A stretch of 64,000 bases of DNA from Leishmania martiniquensis. Taxonomy: Eukaryota > Euglenozoa > Kinetoplastea > Trypanosomatida > Trypanosomatidae. The first letter of the stretch is position 1. Every line of letters starts with the position of its first letter. The stretch covers positions 523,501-587,500 of the forward strand of contig NC_090142.1 in NCBI RefSeq assembly GCF_017916325.1, in the 5' to 3' direction. This document shows, in pieces, positions 11,001 through 20,523 of this stretch. Below the pieces are notes generated by a model that was not told the origin of the DNA, did no database searches, and saw nothing but the letters and a program-made list of their open reading frames with translations. A program made the position numbers and the translations under genes.

Positions 11001-12133
11001 GCTCCTCCTCCTCCACATCGAGCGGGGACCATAGCGGCCCCGATGGCATCAGTGATGCGAGGCCTCTCTGTAGGCGAAGAAGAGCGAGACATAGCGGCGA
11101 GGGAGGGGCTATGCAAGGGCGACGAAAAAAGCGTCACCGGCTCGGAGAAAGCGGATCATGGGCGGGCGATCATAGCGCGGCGCACACTGGCACGTATGAC
11201 GCGGATGAGCTCGACACGCCAGTAAGTGACGGTAGTGACCGCGACGCTGGCGACATGAACGAGGCGTTGCGGTTGGACAAGCTGCGGCGCCGAATCACAC
11301 CGTTCCTGACGATGGCGGAGATGGTGAAGCGCCTGGTCACCCGGCAAACAATGCCGCTGCATGTTGTCCGAGACGCGCGCATCGTCGTCGACGTGCAAGC
11401 GCTGTTTCAGCTCATGACGGGGCCGGAGTCGGCAGCGGCGTTCGATGTGCTCTTTGGCGAGCGTGATAATATGCTTCGGGTGCCGGCGTGTGTGTACGCG
11501 GTCTTCATGGAGGCGGCGGCGTACCGGAGCTCTTCCGAGTCTCTCAGCCAGTCTGCGTCAGTCCATCTGCCCATGGGCGGGCCAAGCGGCCGCCACGGCG
11601 ACGTGTTCATCGGTGAAAACGCTGTCAAAGTAGGCGCAGCTGGGGCGAGATGTAGGCCGGTCGATGCCCCGCTGCTGTTGGCCTCCGACATGGCAGCCGA
11701 GGCTCTCGCAGTGATGGAGCGGGCCAAGCAGGACTTCATTCTCGATGTCCAGCGACCAGGGCAAGCGTGCGCGCTGCCAGCGTCGGACCCTGGCTGGCTG
11801 CGATTCGCGGAGGTGCTGCCTCTGCTCCGCTGTCGCCCGTCACTGGACGCACTGACACACAGTGCGGAAGCTGAGGCGCCGAGTGGCGCGGGTGTTGCGT
11901 GCCGCGAGGTGGACTTCATCTTGAACCGAGATCCGCGCGAGGCTCTCCACCACCGTGCCATCCTCGAGTACGCCATGCACTTACAGGCCTCCTTCGGCGA
12001 GGGCGTCATTATTTGCACGGACTCCGTCCCACTGGCGGCGTACGCTTTCGCGTGGCGGCTGCGTGTGGCCTCTATCGAATACCTTTGCAGCAGTAGCAGT
12101 GGCGGCGGTGGGGTAGGTGCTTGGTGTGTTTGA
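8057..12133 (+). CDS. PIF1-family DNA helicase with apparent C-terminal PIN nuclease domain
   Basis: The product is 1358 aa. The first ATG is 8057; later in-frame ATGs at 8117 and soon after are possible. The first 400 residues are low-complexity and probably disordered. The helicase core starts near residue 405: Walker A GGAGTGKSHLL (residues 424-434, Lys430), Walker B LIIDEVSML (Asp505, Glu506), then SGDFLQLPPV and, near residues 855-890, a segment with IHKSQGLSLAQVDID and YVALSRC. These are PIF1 signatures. From about residue 1105 a second domain follows with PIN-like spacing of acids: VVDVQALF (Asp1112), VFMEAAAY (Glu1152) and ICTDSVPLAAYAF (Asp1322). PIF1 helicases unwind DNA and G-quadruplexes in nucleus or mitochondrion, and trypanosomatids have many paralogues. 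I cannot say which this is. The N-terminus is basic, so a mitochondrial location is possible but unproven. Confidence 0.85.
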   Translation: MRSCSQAPQICRYSPRPQPLMRRAMEMEAPVAQQLSQQTSGSAPDSSILLPDTDNFNDPHVFPTPLRPNGTHSTSSMPLLSIRCSGQASCTSYNHATCIGGALGRNVTSASSDSPLFTCTSAPLSGWEARSSASRGDTQATRPTEGTQMPSAVAGVAAGGVSLPLRSSFALPLEVPNSEGVRELAAVEKAWDAEEVHSCMTLSSTETSPRTPPVQAAASPPPPQPRLLLSLPSNEGQCGPHSATPQKAERSAQLLSCDRSILSLSTVITSPAMTGTTAVHTPAPMSPAPSKPPGGPSTVTPTVTLAHHAGVLSDAGKHGVQQEAHERPYVLLDSEFSGSATSSDAAPLLRSTEKKVPYRSLHPREGCAPPSNGVASSKDETEEAAPAAPPAAITTATVGSALSEEQRYAFHMAVEEHRSVFITGGAGTGKSHLLRTILHALPAFSTFVTATTGIAALNLSGSTLHSFVGCGIPNQRSTRDSLLSLVLSKQRCVRNWRVCRVLIIDEVSMLKPSFFELVDYIARHVRNRPREPFGGIQLVLSGDFLQLPPVSRERRSRSPQFCFETETWWKANPTVCLLSTPFRQRNARFFAILNEMRFGELQPESVELLYSMDTTERVHFVRRTDAAASIKAEGDVGGPECMRVGLKREADVSAQSAVLGVAACKTEKSATGMQQTRLELVDGRGRAMNAPFDGYTILRPTRAEVDGENEMYYAQLSTEVFVYRGFHTGRGDFPEGTLTRVVQLRKGCRVMLIKNFDPRLGLVNGSTGTVTDFVSFAKGYFFKTQGINANDARSICLGRGTAMEQPHTMLPVVAFNLRSGDGTMTTREIVVEPQEWKEMLGSREVSRSVQIPLILAYAITIHKSQGLSLAQVDIDFQKVFESGQSYVALSRCTDMGSVRLHGFDPHRVSANATALAYYKALDLHQERLRWRQRHAPEVAAAEAAAEALSCTPYGYVLPHEARAPAHYRGEDRMTQLRSCSGSSSSSTSSGDHSGPDGISDARPLCRRRRARHSGEGGAMQGRRKKRHRLGESGSWAGDHSAAHTGTYDADELDTPVSDGSDRDAGDMNEALRLDKLRRRITPFLTMAEMVKRLVTRQTMPLHVVRDARIVVDVQALFQLMTGPESAAAFDVLFGERDNMLRVPACVYAVFMEAAAYRSSSESLSQSASVHLPMGGPSGRHGDVFIGENAVKVGAAGARCRPVDAPLLLASDMAAEALAVMERAKQDFILDVQRPGQACALPASDPGWLRFAEVLPLLRCRPSLDALTHSAEAEAPSGAGVACREVDFILNRDPREALHHRAILEYAMHLQASFGEGVIICTDSVPLAAYAFAWRLRVASIEYLCSSSSGGGGVGAWCV

Positions 12134-12668
12134 GATGTGGAAAGAGAGAAGAGCCTCCCCGATGCGGACGTATCCACTGCATGGACGCGCCTATGTGCAC
12201 GTGGAGAGAGATCGGTAGATGACGCGAGTACAAAGTGGCCCAGGGTGGTCTTCCAAGTGTGAGCAGCGAAAGCGATCCGTGCATGTGTGTGTGGAGAGAA
12301 GAGGGTGGTGCCTGCCTTACGGTGTTGAGGCTCTCTGCTTGACCCTTCCTCTCGCAGTACCCAGCAATGGCCTGTGGCGTGCACACAGAGGTGCACAAGG
12401 CAAAGCCAATCTGGCGCCGGGGACCATCGGCACCACATCCACTTCTGCCCCAACCGCACGACGCACCAACTGCAGCCAGGTAGCGTACTCGTACATTTGC
12501 CCCACTCCTCACTGCGTGTCTCTCCTCTTCTGTCCTCTCCGCTGTTTGCCGCCGACGACCGCACTAAAGGAAAGAGCGCACACACAAAAAAAATCGGCAC
12601 GTCTCTCCCCCCTTTCTCTCCCCTTTCCTCTCCCAGTCCACCTCTCCCCCTCCCCCCCGAGTACGGCC
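12134..12668 (+). other. Intergenic spacer with strong polypyrimidine tract
   Basis: No gene was seen. The end of the spacer is a long CT-rich tract at about 12600-12660, interrupted by AG at 12635-12636. It gives a short leader for the Pin1 gene. Confidence 0.6.
12600..12636 (+). promoter_or_regulatory. Predicted spliced-leader acceptor for Pin1
   Basis: A nearly uninterrupted CT tract ends in AG at 12635-12636, 33 bases before the ATG. A second AG at about 12660 is also possible. Assignment of the exact site is inferred. Confidence 0.5.
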
Positions 12669-13016
12669 ATGCCCGCCACATCTTGGCACGCGCAGCACTT
12701 GCTGATCAAGCACAGCGGCAGCCGAAATCCTGTCTCCCGCCGCACGGGAAAGCCTACGACTATTTCGTACGAAGAAGCCGTTGCGGAGCTGCAGCAGTGG
12801 CTCTGCTCCATCAAAGAGGGGCAAGTCACCTTCGAGGACGCTGCTCGTCAGCGCAGCGACTGCGGCAGCCACGCCCGTGGCGGTGATTTGGGCTTCTTTG
12901 GCCCCGGGGAGATGATGAAGCCGTTTGAGGATGCGACGAAGTCCCTGGCGGTGGGAGAGATCAGCGATATTGTCGCGACCGACAGCGGTGTGCACATTAT
13001 CAAGCGGATCGCGTAG
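12669..13016 (+). CDS. PIN1: Pin1-type parvulin peptidyl-prolyl cis/trans isomerase
   Basis: The product is 115 aa, the size of the single-domain trypanosomatid Pin1 proteins. The ATG at 12669 gives MPATSWHAQHLLIKHSGSRNPV; the longer upstream frame is leader. The whole protein is a parvulin domain: AQHLLIKH carries the active-site histidine, SGSRNPVSRR is the basic loop that reads phosphate, RQRSDCGSHARGGDLGFF contains the catalytic cysteine region (Cys63), and GVHIIKRIA ends the fold with the second histidine. There is no WW domain, as in other trypanosomatid Pin1 proteins. It should isomerise phospho-Ser/Thr-Pro bonds. From memory, the T. brucei Pin1 gene neighbours KREPA5, which fits the gene two positions downstream here. 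Confidence 0.93.
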   Translation: MPATSWHAQHLLIKHSGSRNPVSRRTGKPTTISYEEAVAELQQWLCSIKEGQVTFEDAARQRSDCGSHARGGDLGFFGPGEMMKPFEDATKSLAVGEISDIVATDSGVHIIKRIA

Positions 13017-14740
13017 CGCAGACGAACACGTCGGCGACTGGGCGAGGGAGTGGCTGGGGGGACTGCGGTGCCCAAGGGACATGCAGCAGCCCAGAAAGAG
13101 AAGGAACGGGGATGATGGGTGGGCCGTGAGGCGTGAGCGTGTGCCGCTGGTTCGTTTGGTTCGGTCTGCAGAACAGCAGACAGTGCACAGCTCGTTGACT
13201 TCTTTACCCCTGCACCTCTCTTTGCCCCCCCCTCTGCACCTGTGTGCGCAGATTCTGAGTGGCCCCCCTCTATTTCTCCCTTCCCGTCATCAGCCGCTTC
13301 CCTTTTTTCTCTGCAATGCTCAATGTTTTCACTCATCTTCGTAACGAAACTTTACCCACGATGATACCGCAGGGCATATCTGGCCGTGCCCAGCATCTCA
13401 GGGGGCCGAGTCCCCCCCTCCCCTCCCGCACAGAGCGTAGGGGGGAGGGGTGACCGTGCCCGGCGCCCACCGCATAGGGATCTCAGGGCGACGTATCGCT
13501 GCGGATGTTGGCGGTGAGGCCCTGCATAACGTCGCGTCGGAGCAGCCTGTGACAGCGAACACGCTTGCACGACACAGATGATGGGCAGAGTGTCGGCGTG
13601 ACTCGAGCGCAGCGCGTGTGGCCCTCGCCGTCCATCGGCGTGGGGAGCTTGGGCCGCTCCGAGGGGCTCGACAGGTGACGACCCACGGAGCGTTGGAGGT
13701 GGGCAGCATGTGAGGGTGTGGCCGCTTGCAGCAGATGACGGAGCGAGCGGCATTACTATGGCCCTGTGTGTGCCGCCGCTTTGCAGCACCGCAGGAAATG
13801 GGCCGCGTGCCAATCCCACACGTGCACTGCACAACCGAAACGGTGGACCACATTGGGATGGCGTACGCAAAGACAAGAAAAGTGTGCGCTTGCGCATCAT
13901 TGCTTGAGGTATGCAGCGACTGGGCGCTATCCTGCTGAACTGAGAACGGTCGTAGCGCTAATTCACAGGATGGTCGAGAGGTGCGTACACGCGCGCGCTT
14001 GCATACGCTCCCTCTCGCGCGTTCTCCCGGCCATCACTTCTTGCGGGGCCACAGCCCCGTGCTCGACTTTACCATGCAACTTGTGGCTGGTGTGATGCAC
14101 ATCATTGACGGGGCACAGCGGAGGGAGGAGGAGCGTGGCTGGCGAAGAAAGGCGGCGAAAACCTTCTCTGCACGCCCTCCTTGTGTCGTCTCAATGCCTT
14201 CACCGTGATGCACTGCGAGGGCTCCTTGTATGCATTCATCGCATTCTCTTGCTACCCTCGCCCCTCATTCCACCGCTTCTGCCGCGCACTATGGGTATCC
14301 TCTCGCATGCGCCGTCATGCTTGCTGTGTGCTGCCGCCGCGGTGAGCTGTTGAACCTTTGAGTTCGGCTGCACATTCTCCTCGTTCATCGCGTCGCACCC
14401 TCTCCAGCAGTGGAAGGAGCATGTGACCCCTCCCCGTTCTCCGGTTCGGCTACGCACACTTTATATCTGAGGTGCGCGTCCAGAAAAGGGGGAGGCGCAT
14501 TGTGCTTGACGGACTTTGGTGCTGTGCACCCGCGCGGGCGTACAATCCATTTTCGGCTGTCACCGGCCGCGCTCCGCTTTTTCACCCCTTTTCCGCTCTT
14601 GACGAGAGCATAAGGCGGTCTCCGGCGCTGCTCTGTGCTCACATCACCTCTCTGCACTGTCCTGATGGACCACGGAGGGGGGAGCCCTTAGCGCTGCGTT
14701 TCTTCTGCTGCAGCCTTCCGAGTAGGAGTCGCTATACTCG
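13017..14740 (+). other. Intergenic spacer containing a diverged repeat copy
   Basis: This 1.7-kb spacer has no supported gene. A diverged copy of the dispersed repeat lies at about 13450-13796. The remainder has scattered short frames on both strands without motifs. Confidence 0.55.
13450..13796 (+). repeat. Diverged copy of the ~570-bp dispersed repeat (SIDER-like)
   Basis: By eye this aligns to the young copies in the same orientation. Anchors are GATGGG followed about 20 bases later by CTCGAGCGCA (near 13580-13610), a block around ACGGAGCG (near 13685), and the terminal 16 bases TTGCAGCACCGCAGGA, identical to the young copies and ending at 13796. It is about 45 bases shorter between anchors than the young copies and has many substitutions, so it is old. 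The 5' limit is approximate. Confidence 0.5.
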
Positions 14741-15865
14741 ATGCGCTCTACGGCGGCTGCGTCGCCTTCCGCAGAGCAAGCGGCACACCTTCAGGCAATC
14801 GAGCAACAGCTGCAGGCGATGCGAATAGAGCAGGGCCGCTATCGTCGGTATTGCCATGCTTTGGAGGGTGTCTGTTGGGATTTGTTGGACGACTTGGGGG
14901 TGACTGGCAAGGGAGGGAGCGGCGTTCACGGGGAAGCACGAAAAGAGCGGTTGCCTGCAGCGGACGGCACCGCTGTGAACTTGCCGTCTTCGACACCGCC
15001 GCCGATACCGCCAGCAGCCACCCCGCACGCGAGTAGCGGGATGCGAGGACTCGATCGCCCATCCTCACACCCCCGCGCTGGGTCGCACACGATCTTGTCA
15101 CCCTGTACGGAAGTGACACCCTCAATGGCTTCATCAAATCAGACAAGAGGCCAGCCGCATCTGTGCACTCCCCTCCCTCTATCCCAGCTTGACGCGGCGT
15201 CAACGCCAGGTCTGAAGCGGGGTGCACCGCGGTCTTGTAAGGCGGGCTTGCTCTCACCGCACGAGACACAGCTACTCTTCAATCGACTGCGGCAGCTACG
15301 CCAATGGATGAGCGATCTAGTGACTGGGGTCTCGGCAGCCACGTTTTCAGCACGTGCTGAGGACGGCTGCCGCGTTGGTGGTACCCTCAGCAGTCCCTCT
15401 GTAGCCCCCGCGGAGGTGGTGACGGATGCGTGCGTGTGTGGTGATGCGAGTACGTCGTCTTCCGCCCCTCCACTGTCACCAGGCGAACCGTCACAGGAGC
15501 TGGTGACGGCGCGCAGGCTGCACCGCGCGGTAGATGATCTGTTCATGCTCTTTACACAGCTTCAGGCAACACTGACGGACACTGTGTGGTGCACAAGTCA
15601 TCCTCCTGCGCTCTCCACTCCAGCCCGCACGAATCAGGACCGCGACGTGGAGGTGGAGCGGCTGCGAGCCATCAACCAGCAGCTGCGGCGCATACTAAGA
15701 GGCTACGAGCAGTCGCACAAAGCCATCAAAGGGAGTTCTACGTTCCAGGCCTGCGATAACGGCAAAGCCTCTCGCGGCTCTGCAGCGTCGCTACCGTCGA
15801 CACCCCCTCCTGGCTACACAGCCTCCAACGAGCCTGGTCTGTTCATTGCCCTGCGTCGTCGGTGA
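14741..15865 (+). CDS. Hypothetical protein with short coiled-coil segments
   Basis: The product is 374 aa from the ATG at 14741 (MRSTAAASPSAEQ). I do not recognise the family. An N-terminal helix (HLQAIEQQLQAMRIEQGRY, about residues 16-35) and a C-terminal helix (VEVERLRAINQQLRRILRGY, about residues 303-322) have heptad-like patterning. Two other helical stretches lie near residues 170-195 and 250-285. The regions between are Ser/Pro/Thr-rich and probably disordered. There is no signal peptide or membrane segment. It lies between Pin1 and the OB-fold gene, in the same direction. A structural or cytoskeletal role would be a guess. Confidence 0.65.
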   Translation: MRSTAAASPSAEQAAHLQAIEQQLQAMRIEQGRYRRYCHALEGVCWDLLDDLGVTGKGGSGVHGEARKERLPAADGTAVNLPSSTPPPIPPAATPHASSGMRGLDRPSSHPRAGSHTILSPCTEVTPSMASSNQTRGQPHLCTPLPLSQLDAASTPGLKRGAPRSCKAGLLSPHETQLLFNRLRQLRQWMSDLVTGVSAATFSARAEDGCRVGGTLSSPSVAPAEVVTDACVCGDASTSSSAPPLSPGEPSQELVTARRLHRAVDDLFMLFTQLQATLTDTVWCTSHPPALSTPARTNQDRDVEVERLRAINQQLRRILRGYEQSHKAIKGSSTFQACDNGKASRGSAASLPSTPPPGYTASNEPGLFIALRRR

Positions 15866-16382
15866 GCGCAGCAGTGCTCTGTAGTGCCCTCCCCTATTCC
15901 CTCCCGATTGGGCTCACTCCTTCGCCTTTCATTCGCGGCCTTCTCGTGCCGCGTCTGCCCTCAGGTGCGCTTGACAGCACTAGCGCCGCCCTAACAGCTA
16001 CCGGCGGGAGAGGGAGCGAAGCGCGTGGAGTACCACGGTAGGCACTCGTGAAGGATTGCTGCAGCCACACTCTGCTGTTACGCTGCCCTGTTTCCGCCTG
16101 TGCTGTGCCGTCATCTCTCGTGGCCCCTGCCACCCCCCTCCTACGCGCTGGGGTCTTGACATTGGAAGCGAGAGCTGGCGGGGCCGCAACTCACGCATGC
16201 TCCCTCCCTCCCTCCCTCCCCCTTCTCCCTCTGCCTCGGCGTGCGCCGCACACACCTCTTTTCGAATCGCATCCCTGTACCGTTCACCGCCGCGCTCCTC
16301 AGGGCATCGCATCGCGACGCTCTCTCCTATACGTTTTCTCTTGGCCAACACCGCCTCTGTCACCGCCCATACCGCACAGGTG
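15866..16382 (+). other. Short spacer with CCCT repeat
   Basis: No gene was seen. A CCCT-type tract lies at 16201-16221, followed by more pyrimidines and possible acceptor AGs at 16301-16302 and 16378-16379 just before the next ATG. Confidence 0.55.
16201..16221 (+). repeat. (TCCC)n tract, likely part of a splice acceptor
   Basis: Five consecutive CCCT-type units lie in the spacer upstream of the OB-fold gene. They probably act as the polypyrimidine tract. Confidence 0.7.
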
Positions 16383-16955
16383 ATGCGGTGCGCAACGCGC
16401 ATTGGCCTCCACCAGTCAGGCCGCGCAGCTCGCGTTTGGGGACATGGGTGGCGTGGAACGTGCATTATCCGCGCTGTTGGCGCCATTCACGGCATCCAAG
16501 TGGGCAGCTTCGACCTAGCCACTGGTGCCTCGGCAGGGCTGCAATGCACCCTGACCACGGCGAGCTATTTTCCCGACGGCGACGGCGGCCTGTGTAAAAC
16601 GAAGTTGTCGCTGCCGGCCCAGCCGGGAAGAGTGAGCGCACCGGATGCCTCAACGCCACTTAGGGCGCCGAACGAGGGTAACGTGTACACTCTACACATC
16701 ATGGGGCCCACTGCGTTCGTTGACGCCGTCGCTGAAGCTCTCGCCGATGACGTTCTCGTCGGTATTGTTGGCAGGCATCATGTACAGCCGTACAACTTCG
16801 GGCGGTGTGTCAAGCACGAATGCCCGACTGTGCGTCTCTCCTTCGACCGTCTGCGTAGCACTGAGGACTCTCTCCGTATACTGCACGCTCCTGATGCCAC
16901 CGCCGCGAGGCAACAGCTTCTCTATCGTGCGATATTCAACGGCGAGCAGCTCTGA
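16383..16955 (+). CDS. OB-fold (SSB-like) mitochondrial protein, probable editosome subunit KREPA5
   Basis: The product is 190 aa from the ATG at 16383, just after a possible acceptor AG. The first 25 residues (MRCATRIGLHQSGRAARV) are arginine-rich and lack acids, as in mitochondrial presequences. The rest follows the SSB/OB pattern: a strand pair IIRAVGAIHGIQVGSFDL, then LQCTLTTASYF, then VYTLHIMGPTAFVDAVAEAL and DDVLVGIVGR, which matches the helix plus strand 4 of SSB. The KREPA4-6 editosome proteins are small OB-fold proteins of this kind. I favour KREPA5 because, from memory, the T. brucei KREPA5 gene lies beside Pin1 and near KREPA3, both present here. Other SSB-like mitochondrial proteins remain possible. 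Confidence 0.6.
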   Translation: MRCATRIGLHQSGRAARVWGHGWRGTCIIRAVGAIHGIQVGSFDLATGASAGLQCTLTTASYFPDGDGGLCKTKLSLPAQPGRVSAPDASTPLRAPNEGNVYTLHIMGPTAFVDAVAEALADDVLVGIVGRHHVQPYNFGRCVKHECPTVRLSFDRLRSTEDSLRILHAPDATAARQQLLYRAIFNGEQL

Positions 16956-19900
16956 CACGGTCCTTTACATCATGGATGGGGGCGGGTGGGCAGCGAGAAG
17001 CTGCCTTCATCAGCGCAGCGAAACGGTGAGCCGAAGGCGACCGTGCGTACACCTCTTCAAGTCTCTCGCTGTGTGCGTGCGTCGCCGGCCGGTATGCGCC
17101 AATCGCGTGAGGTATGGGAAGCGTTGGTGATGGCTCTCAGGATGCCCCCTTGCGTTCATGCCGTAAGGGGGGGTGATGAAGCGACAAGAAGACGGAAGAC
17201 GACGCTATAACGCTCTCGCAGACGTCCCTTTGGGGGCTTCGTCGACTGCATTCCGCCCCTCCCCGTTTCTGCCCCCCCCCCCGTCCTCTCCGACTCTTTG
17301 CCGCTGGTCGGGGCGCACACGCGCCGCCGGGGTCCACTCGCCAGCGTGCTCTCCGCCAACACTTCTTTCCTCTCCAGGGGAACGCAACGGAGCACCTAAA
17401 AATGGAGGAGGTGGTTGCATGTGTTGGAGGGGTCAAGGGGAGGGGAGACACAAAAGGGCCGCCGGACGAAGAGGTCCATCCAGAGCCGATTCGTGATGCG
17501 CGCCAAAACGTTCGGGAGAAGCTCCTTGCTGCGGGTTGCCGCTCCCTTCCCATGCAGCCTGCGCCGTGTCGCCTTCACGCTGGCGGTGCAAGGAGAACAG
17601 ATGGCTCGACGGAAAGCGAGGGGAACATGCTGGACGAGGGGCTCCGGCTGTGCGCCACAACGCTCTCCTTTAGGGGGCCGCTGCCGCGCGCAGCAGTATG
17701 ACCTCTCTCGCGCGGAGACGTGCGGCTGCCGCCACTCCCTTCCTCCCCCCCGCGGATGTGTAGCGGAGGCGCGACATCCACGCGTACCGGCCTGCACGCA
17801 GATGTGCGCGCGTAAGGAGGAGGCGGGTAATGGGAAAGTGAGGAGAGGGAAAGGCTCCATCAACACGGCGCTGAGCGCACTTCTTTGCCGAGCTCAACGG
17901 GCCGTACTCGCCCTTCAGCTCATACACTATGGCCAGCGGCATTATCTGCGTACCCTGCGAAATGTTTCGCTCTTTCCCGTCCACCGTCGCACGCTTGTCA
18001 GCCGAGCTGCAGACCCGTTGGGCACCTCTCCACAGTCACACGTATACCGCCCGCTACCGCTGACCCTAACACGGGCGGCTTGAAAATGGTGTGCACCGGC
18101 AGCTCGCACGACGGCCACTGAACCTCCGCTTGTCTCTTTGGTTCGCTTCCGCTTGGCGACGCGCAGGACGAGCAGGAGAAGCGCCCCTTGCACCTCGCTT
18201 CCTCCATAGGAGGAAGGGGTCTGCTGAACGCTCGAACTCGAGCTGAAAAAATAAAGATGGAGGTGAGCTTCAAAGGGCTCTTCAACCGATCCCCAGAGCA
18301 ATGATGTCTCTTAGTGAATTTCAAGGCGTTGGGCGAGGACTGGCGAAGACCGCTTGCACTGCACGCTCGAGCCAGCGCCCTCGGCGTGACATTGCAACGC
18401 ACGTTTGCCTCATCTGTGATCGATGCGCGCGTGTTGAAGTACGCGCTCACGCAATGCTCACCTTCGTCAGCGCCGACTCGGAGAGAATATCAGAGGAGTG
18501 CTGTCTCTTGACATGTCTTCTTGGCCCGTGCCGTACCGGCGTTGCTTTGGGGCACAAGCATGTACTTTCCGCAGCCATCAATCCTGCACGCACTGGGCAC
18601 ACCAGCGAAGCCTGCCTTCAATCACTGCGTGGGAGCTCCCAACGTCACAACGTCGGCAGGAGTGACAACGTTGGAGGCGCCGTCCACAGTGGCTGCACAC
18701 TAGCCGCATGCGGGGCACAGGCGGCGGGTTAGTGTGGCGCGCCTCCCTTCTGCCTGGGGCCTGATGTAGTGCCAGTGACACCGTGGATAAGGCAGTGGGC
18801 GGCGCGCGCCGTCTGTGAGCGCTCTCATCTCGCACTCTGCCGAATACTGAGCCCAGCTGCTGAAGAGAGGCTATCTGACGAATGACTCGCTGAAGCTCTC
18901 TGGAGGATACATTGACGAATCGGTGGAGGTCACTCCCCTGCCTTCAATCTCTCTCTCGAGTCGACCAGGTGAGGTGCAGCATCGCAGGTGAGCGATGAGG
19001 ACATGTTTGGTGGAGGCCCTGCGCCGGCAGGCGTGGTGGCACGCACGGGTAAAGCGCATCGGAGGAGCGCGAGGAAGTGCCTCTCGCTTCTAAGAGGGCA
19101 TTCACGTGTGCGAAGGTGTGAGGGCGGCTCTCTGCACCCTTCTCTCTTTGTTGGAGCGCCCGTGACGAGAGTGCAAGGCGAGAGGACAGTGAAGGGCAAC
19201 GGAGCATGGAGTAGTGCCTCTGCATTGTCCCCGCCACTCCAATGATGCCTGGCCAGCTATTTCTTCTTCGCTTCAGCCGACTCCTATGCGATGCGCATTT
19301 CTGAGCTGGAAGCAATCGGGCCCTTGTCAGTCTTTGGTGTCCCTTCACCACCCTTGATGACGCGCCACGAGAGCAGCCCTTCGGCGGCGAAAGAGAAGCG
19401 GGCCCGCAGGCCAGCGCAGTTGTGAGCCGGTGCCATTGAGAGTGCGTGCGGAGGGGTGGTTGGCTTCTCTGTTACTCTACTCTCATGAAGACATCCGTGG
19501 AGAGAATGCCTCGGAACGTGCGCTGGACTGCAATGCGGCTCTCGACTCGACGTGGTCGTCCCTCTTCCTCTTCCTTTCAAGTGGCGGCTGCACGTTCGCA
19601 CGCCTCATCGCGGGCGGGCAATCCATACTGTGCCAATATGCGCTGCCGGCCGCTGTGCTCGCGCTATCTCACCCTTCCACCGGACCGTAGCGCACACGTT
19701 AGCACTCTCGCCAGCGTCTGCGAAGGCACCCCCTCGGCCTTCTTAGCAGACGCGCGTTTCATAGACGGGGGCCGTGGGGTGAGGCGAACGGTTGCTAAGC
19801 CTGATCGACGGAGGTGATGGCGTCCTTCGCACTGGTAGGCGTTGTAGCACCAGGTGTGGCTGAATCAGCTCTCGCTAAGGCGCCAGTGGTGGACAGACCG

Positions 19901-20523
19901 ACGGGGCTGCCCACGGACGAAAGAGAGCGCAGCGCCAATGGGTAAGAGCGGCGCGTGAGAAGCGAACGTCACTATGAAAAGTGAGGCGGGGGAGGGCGAT
20001 AGTAAGGCGTCGCGGGCGTCCGGCGATCTCGTCTGCTCTCGGCTCTCAGCCAATTCCCAATGCAGCGGGACTGCTGGGACACGATGACGGGGAGAAGAAG
20101 AGGGAGAGCGAAGTGGAGTGCGGTGGTCGCATGCCAAGCTCTCCCCCACCCTGACTCTCGGTGCTCACGTACACACATCATTCCGCACGTGGTGCGCCTC
20201 TGCACTGCGTTTCTGTGCAAACGCTCTGGTTGCGCTCCTCTCTTTCCACTGCAGTCTTGTCGTCATCTCTGCTGCCTCTCCATCGTTCGGTGGCTTTTCT
20301 AGCCCCGCGCTCACGTATACGTGCTGGAACTGTGACGCCTGCGGCCTTCACGCGCTTTCATACGCGCGCGCACACACACAGATAAAGGCCAGGGGGCGAG
20401 GGACGCGAAATACACAGAGCCGCGCGGAGGACGGGTGTACACATCATCGCCAACGCTTCACCCCTTCGCAACCGTTCTCTTCTCGAACTACTTGCGCGCT
20501 CTCGTAGAGTTGAGTTGCCCACC
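16956..20523 (+). other. Very long spacer with possible gene remains
   Basis: This 3.5-kb stretch has no intact gene, although spacers here are usually 0.5-2 kb. A poly-C run of 11 lies at 17272-17282. Protein-like segments in shifting frames occur from 17698 to about 19950; the best part is listed separately as a possible pseudogene. A leader for the Sel1 gene must lie near the end. Confidence 0.5.
17698..18703 (+). pseudogene. Possible decayed protein-coding gene of unknown family
   Basis: An ATG at 17698 opens MTSLARRRAAAATPFLP and the same frame, broken by stops at 17761, 17839 and 17872, continues with AHFFAELNGPYSPFSSYTMA up to a stop at 18061. The reading then appears to move to the next frame, which runs to 18703 with in-frame TGA codons at 18119, 18302 and 18509 and a TAG at 18701. 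It encodes segments such as RAEKIKMEVSFKGLFNRSPE, FASSVIDARVLKYALTQC and LLWGTSMYFPQPSILHALG. These lack the Arg/Pro/Gly bias of random GC-rich translation. The stop density is, however, not clearly below chance. Similar segments (for example YLTNDSLKLSGGYIDESVEV near 18872) continue downstream. I do not recognise a family. It could also be ordinary UTR. Confidence 0.3.

Noticed and set aside
11407..12681. 424-codon minus-strand frame over the end of the helicase gene
   Set aside because: It is a shadow of the conserved PIN-like region and the spacer. The + strand has clear motifs in the same span.
17396..18083. 222-codon frame overlapping the possible pseudogene
   Set aside because: It starts inside leader-like sequence and is Arg/Gly/Cys-rich as expected from random GC-rich DNA; other frames of the same stretch look more protein-like.
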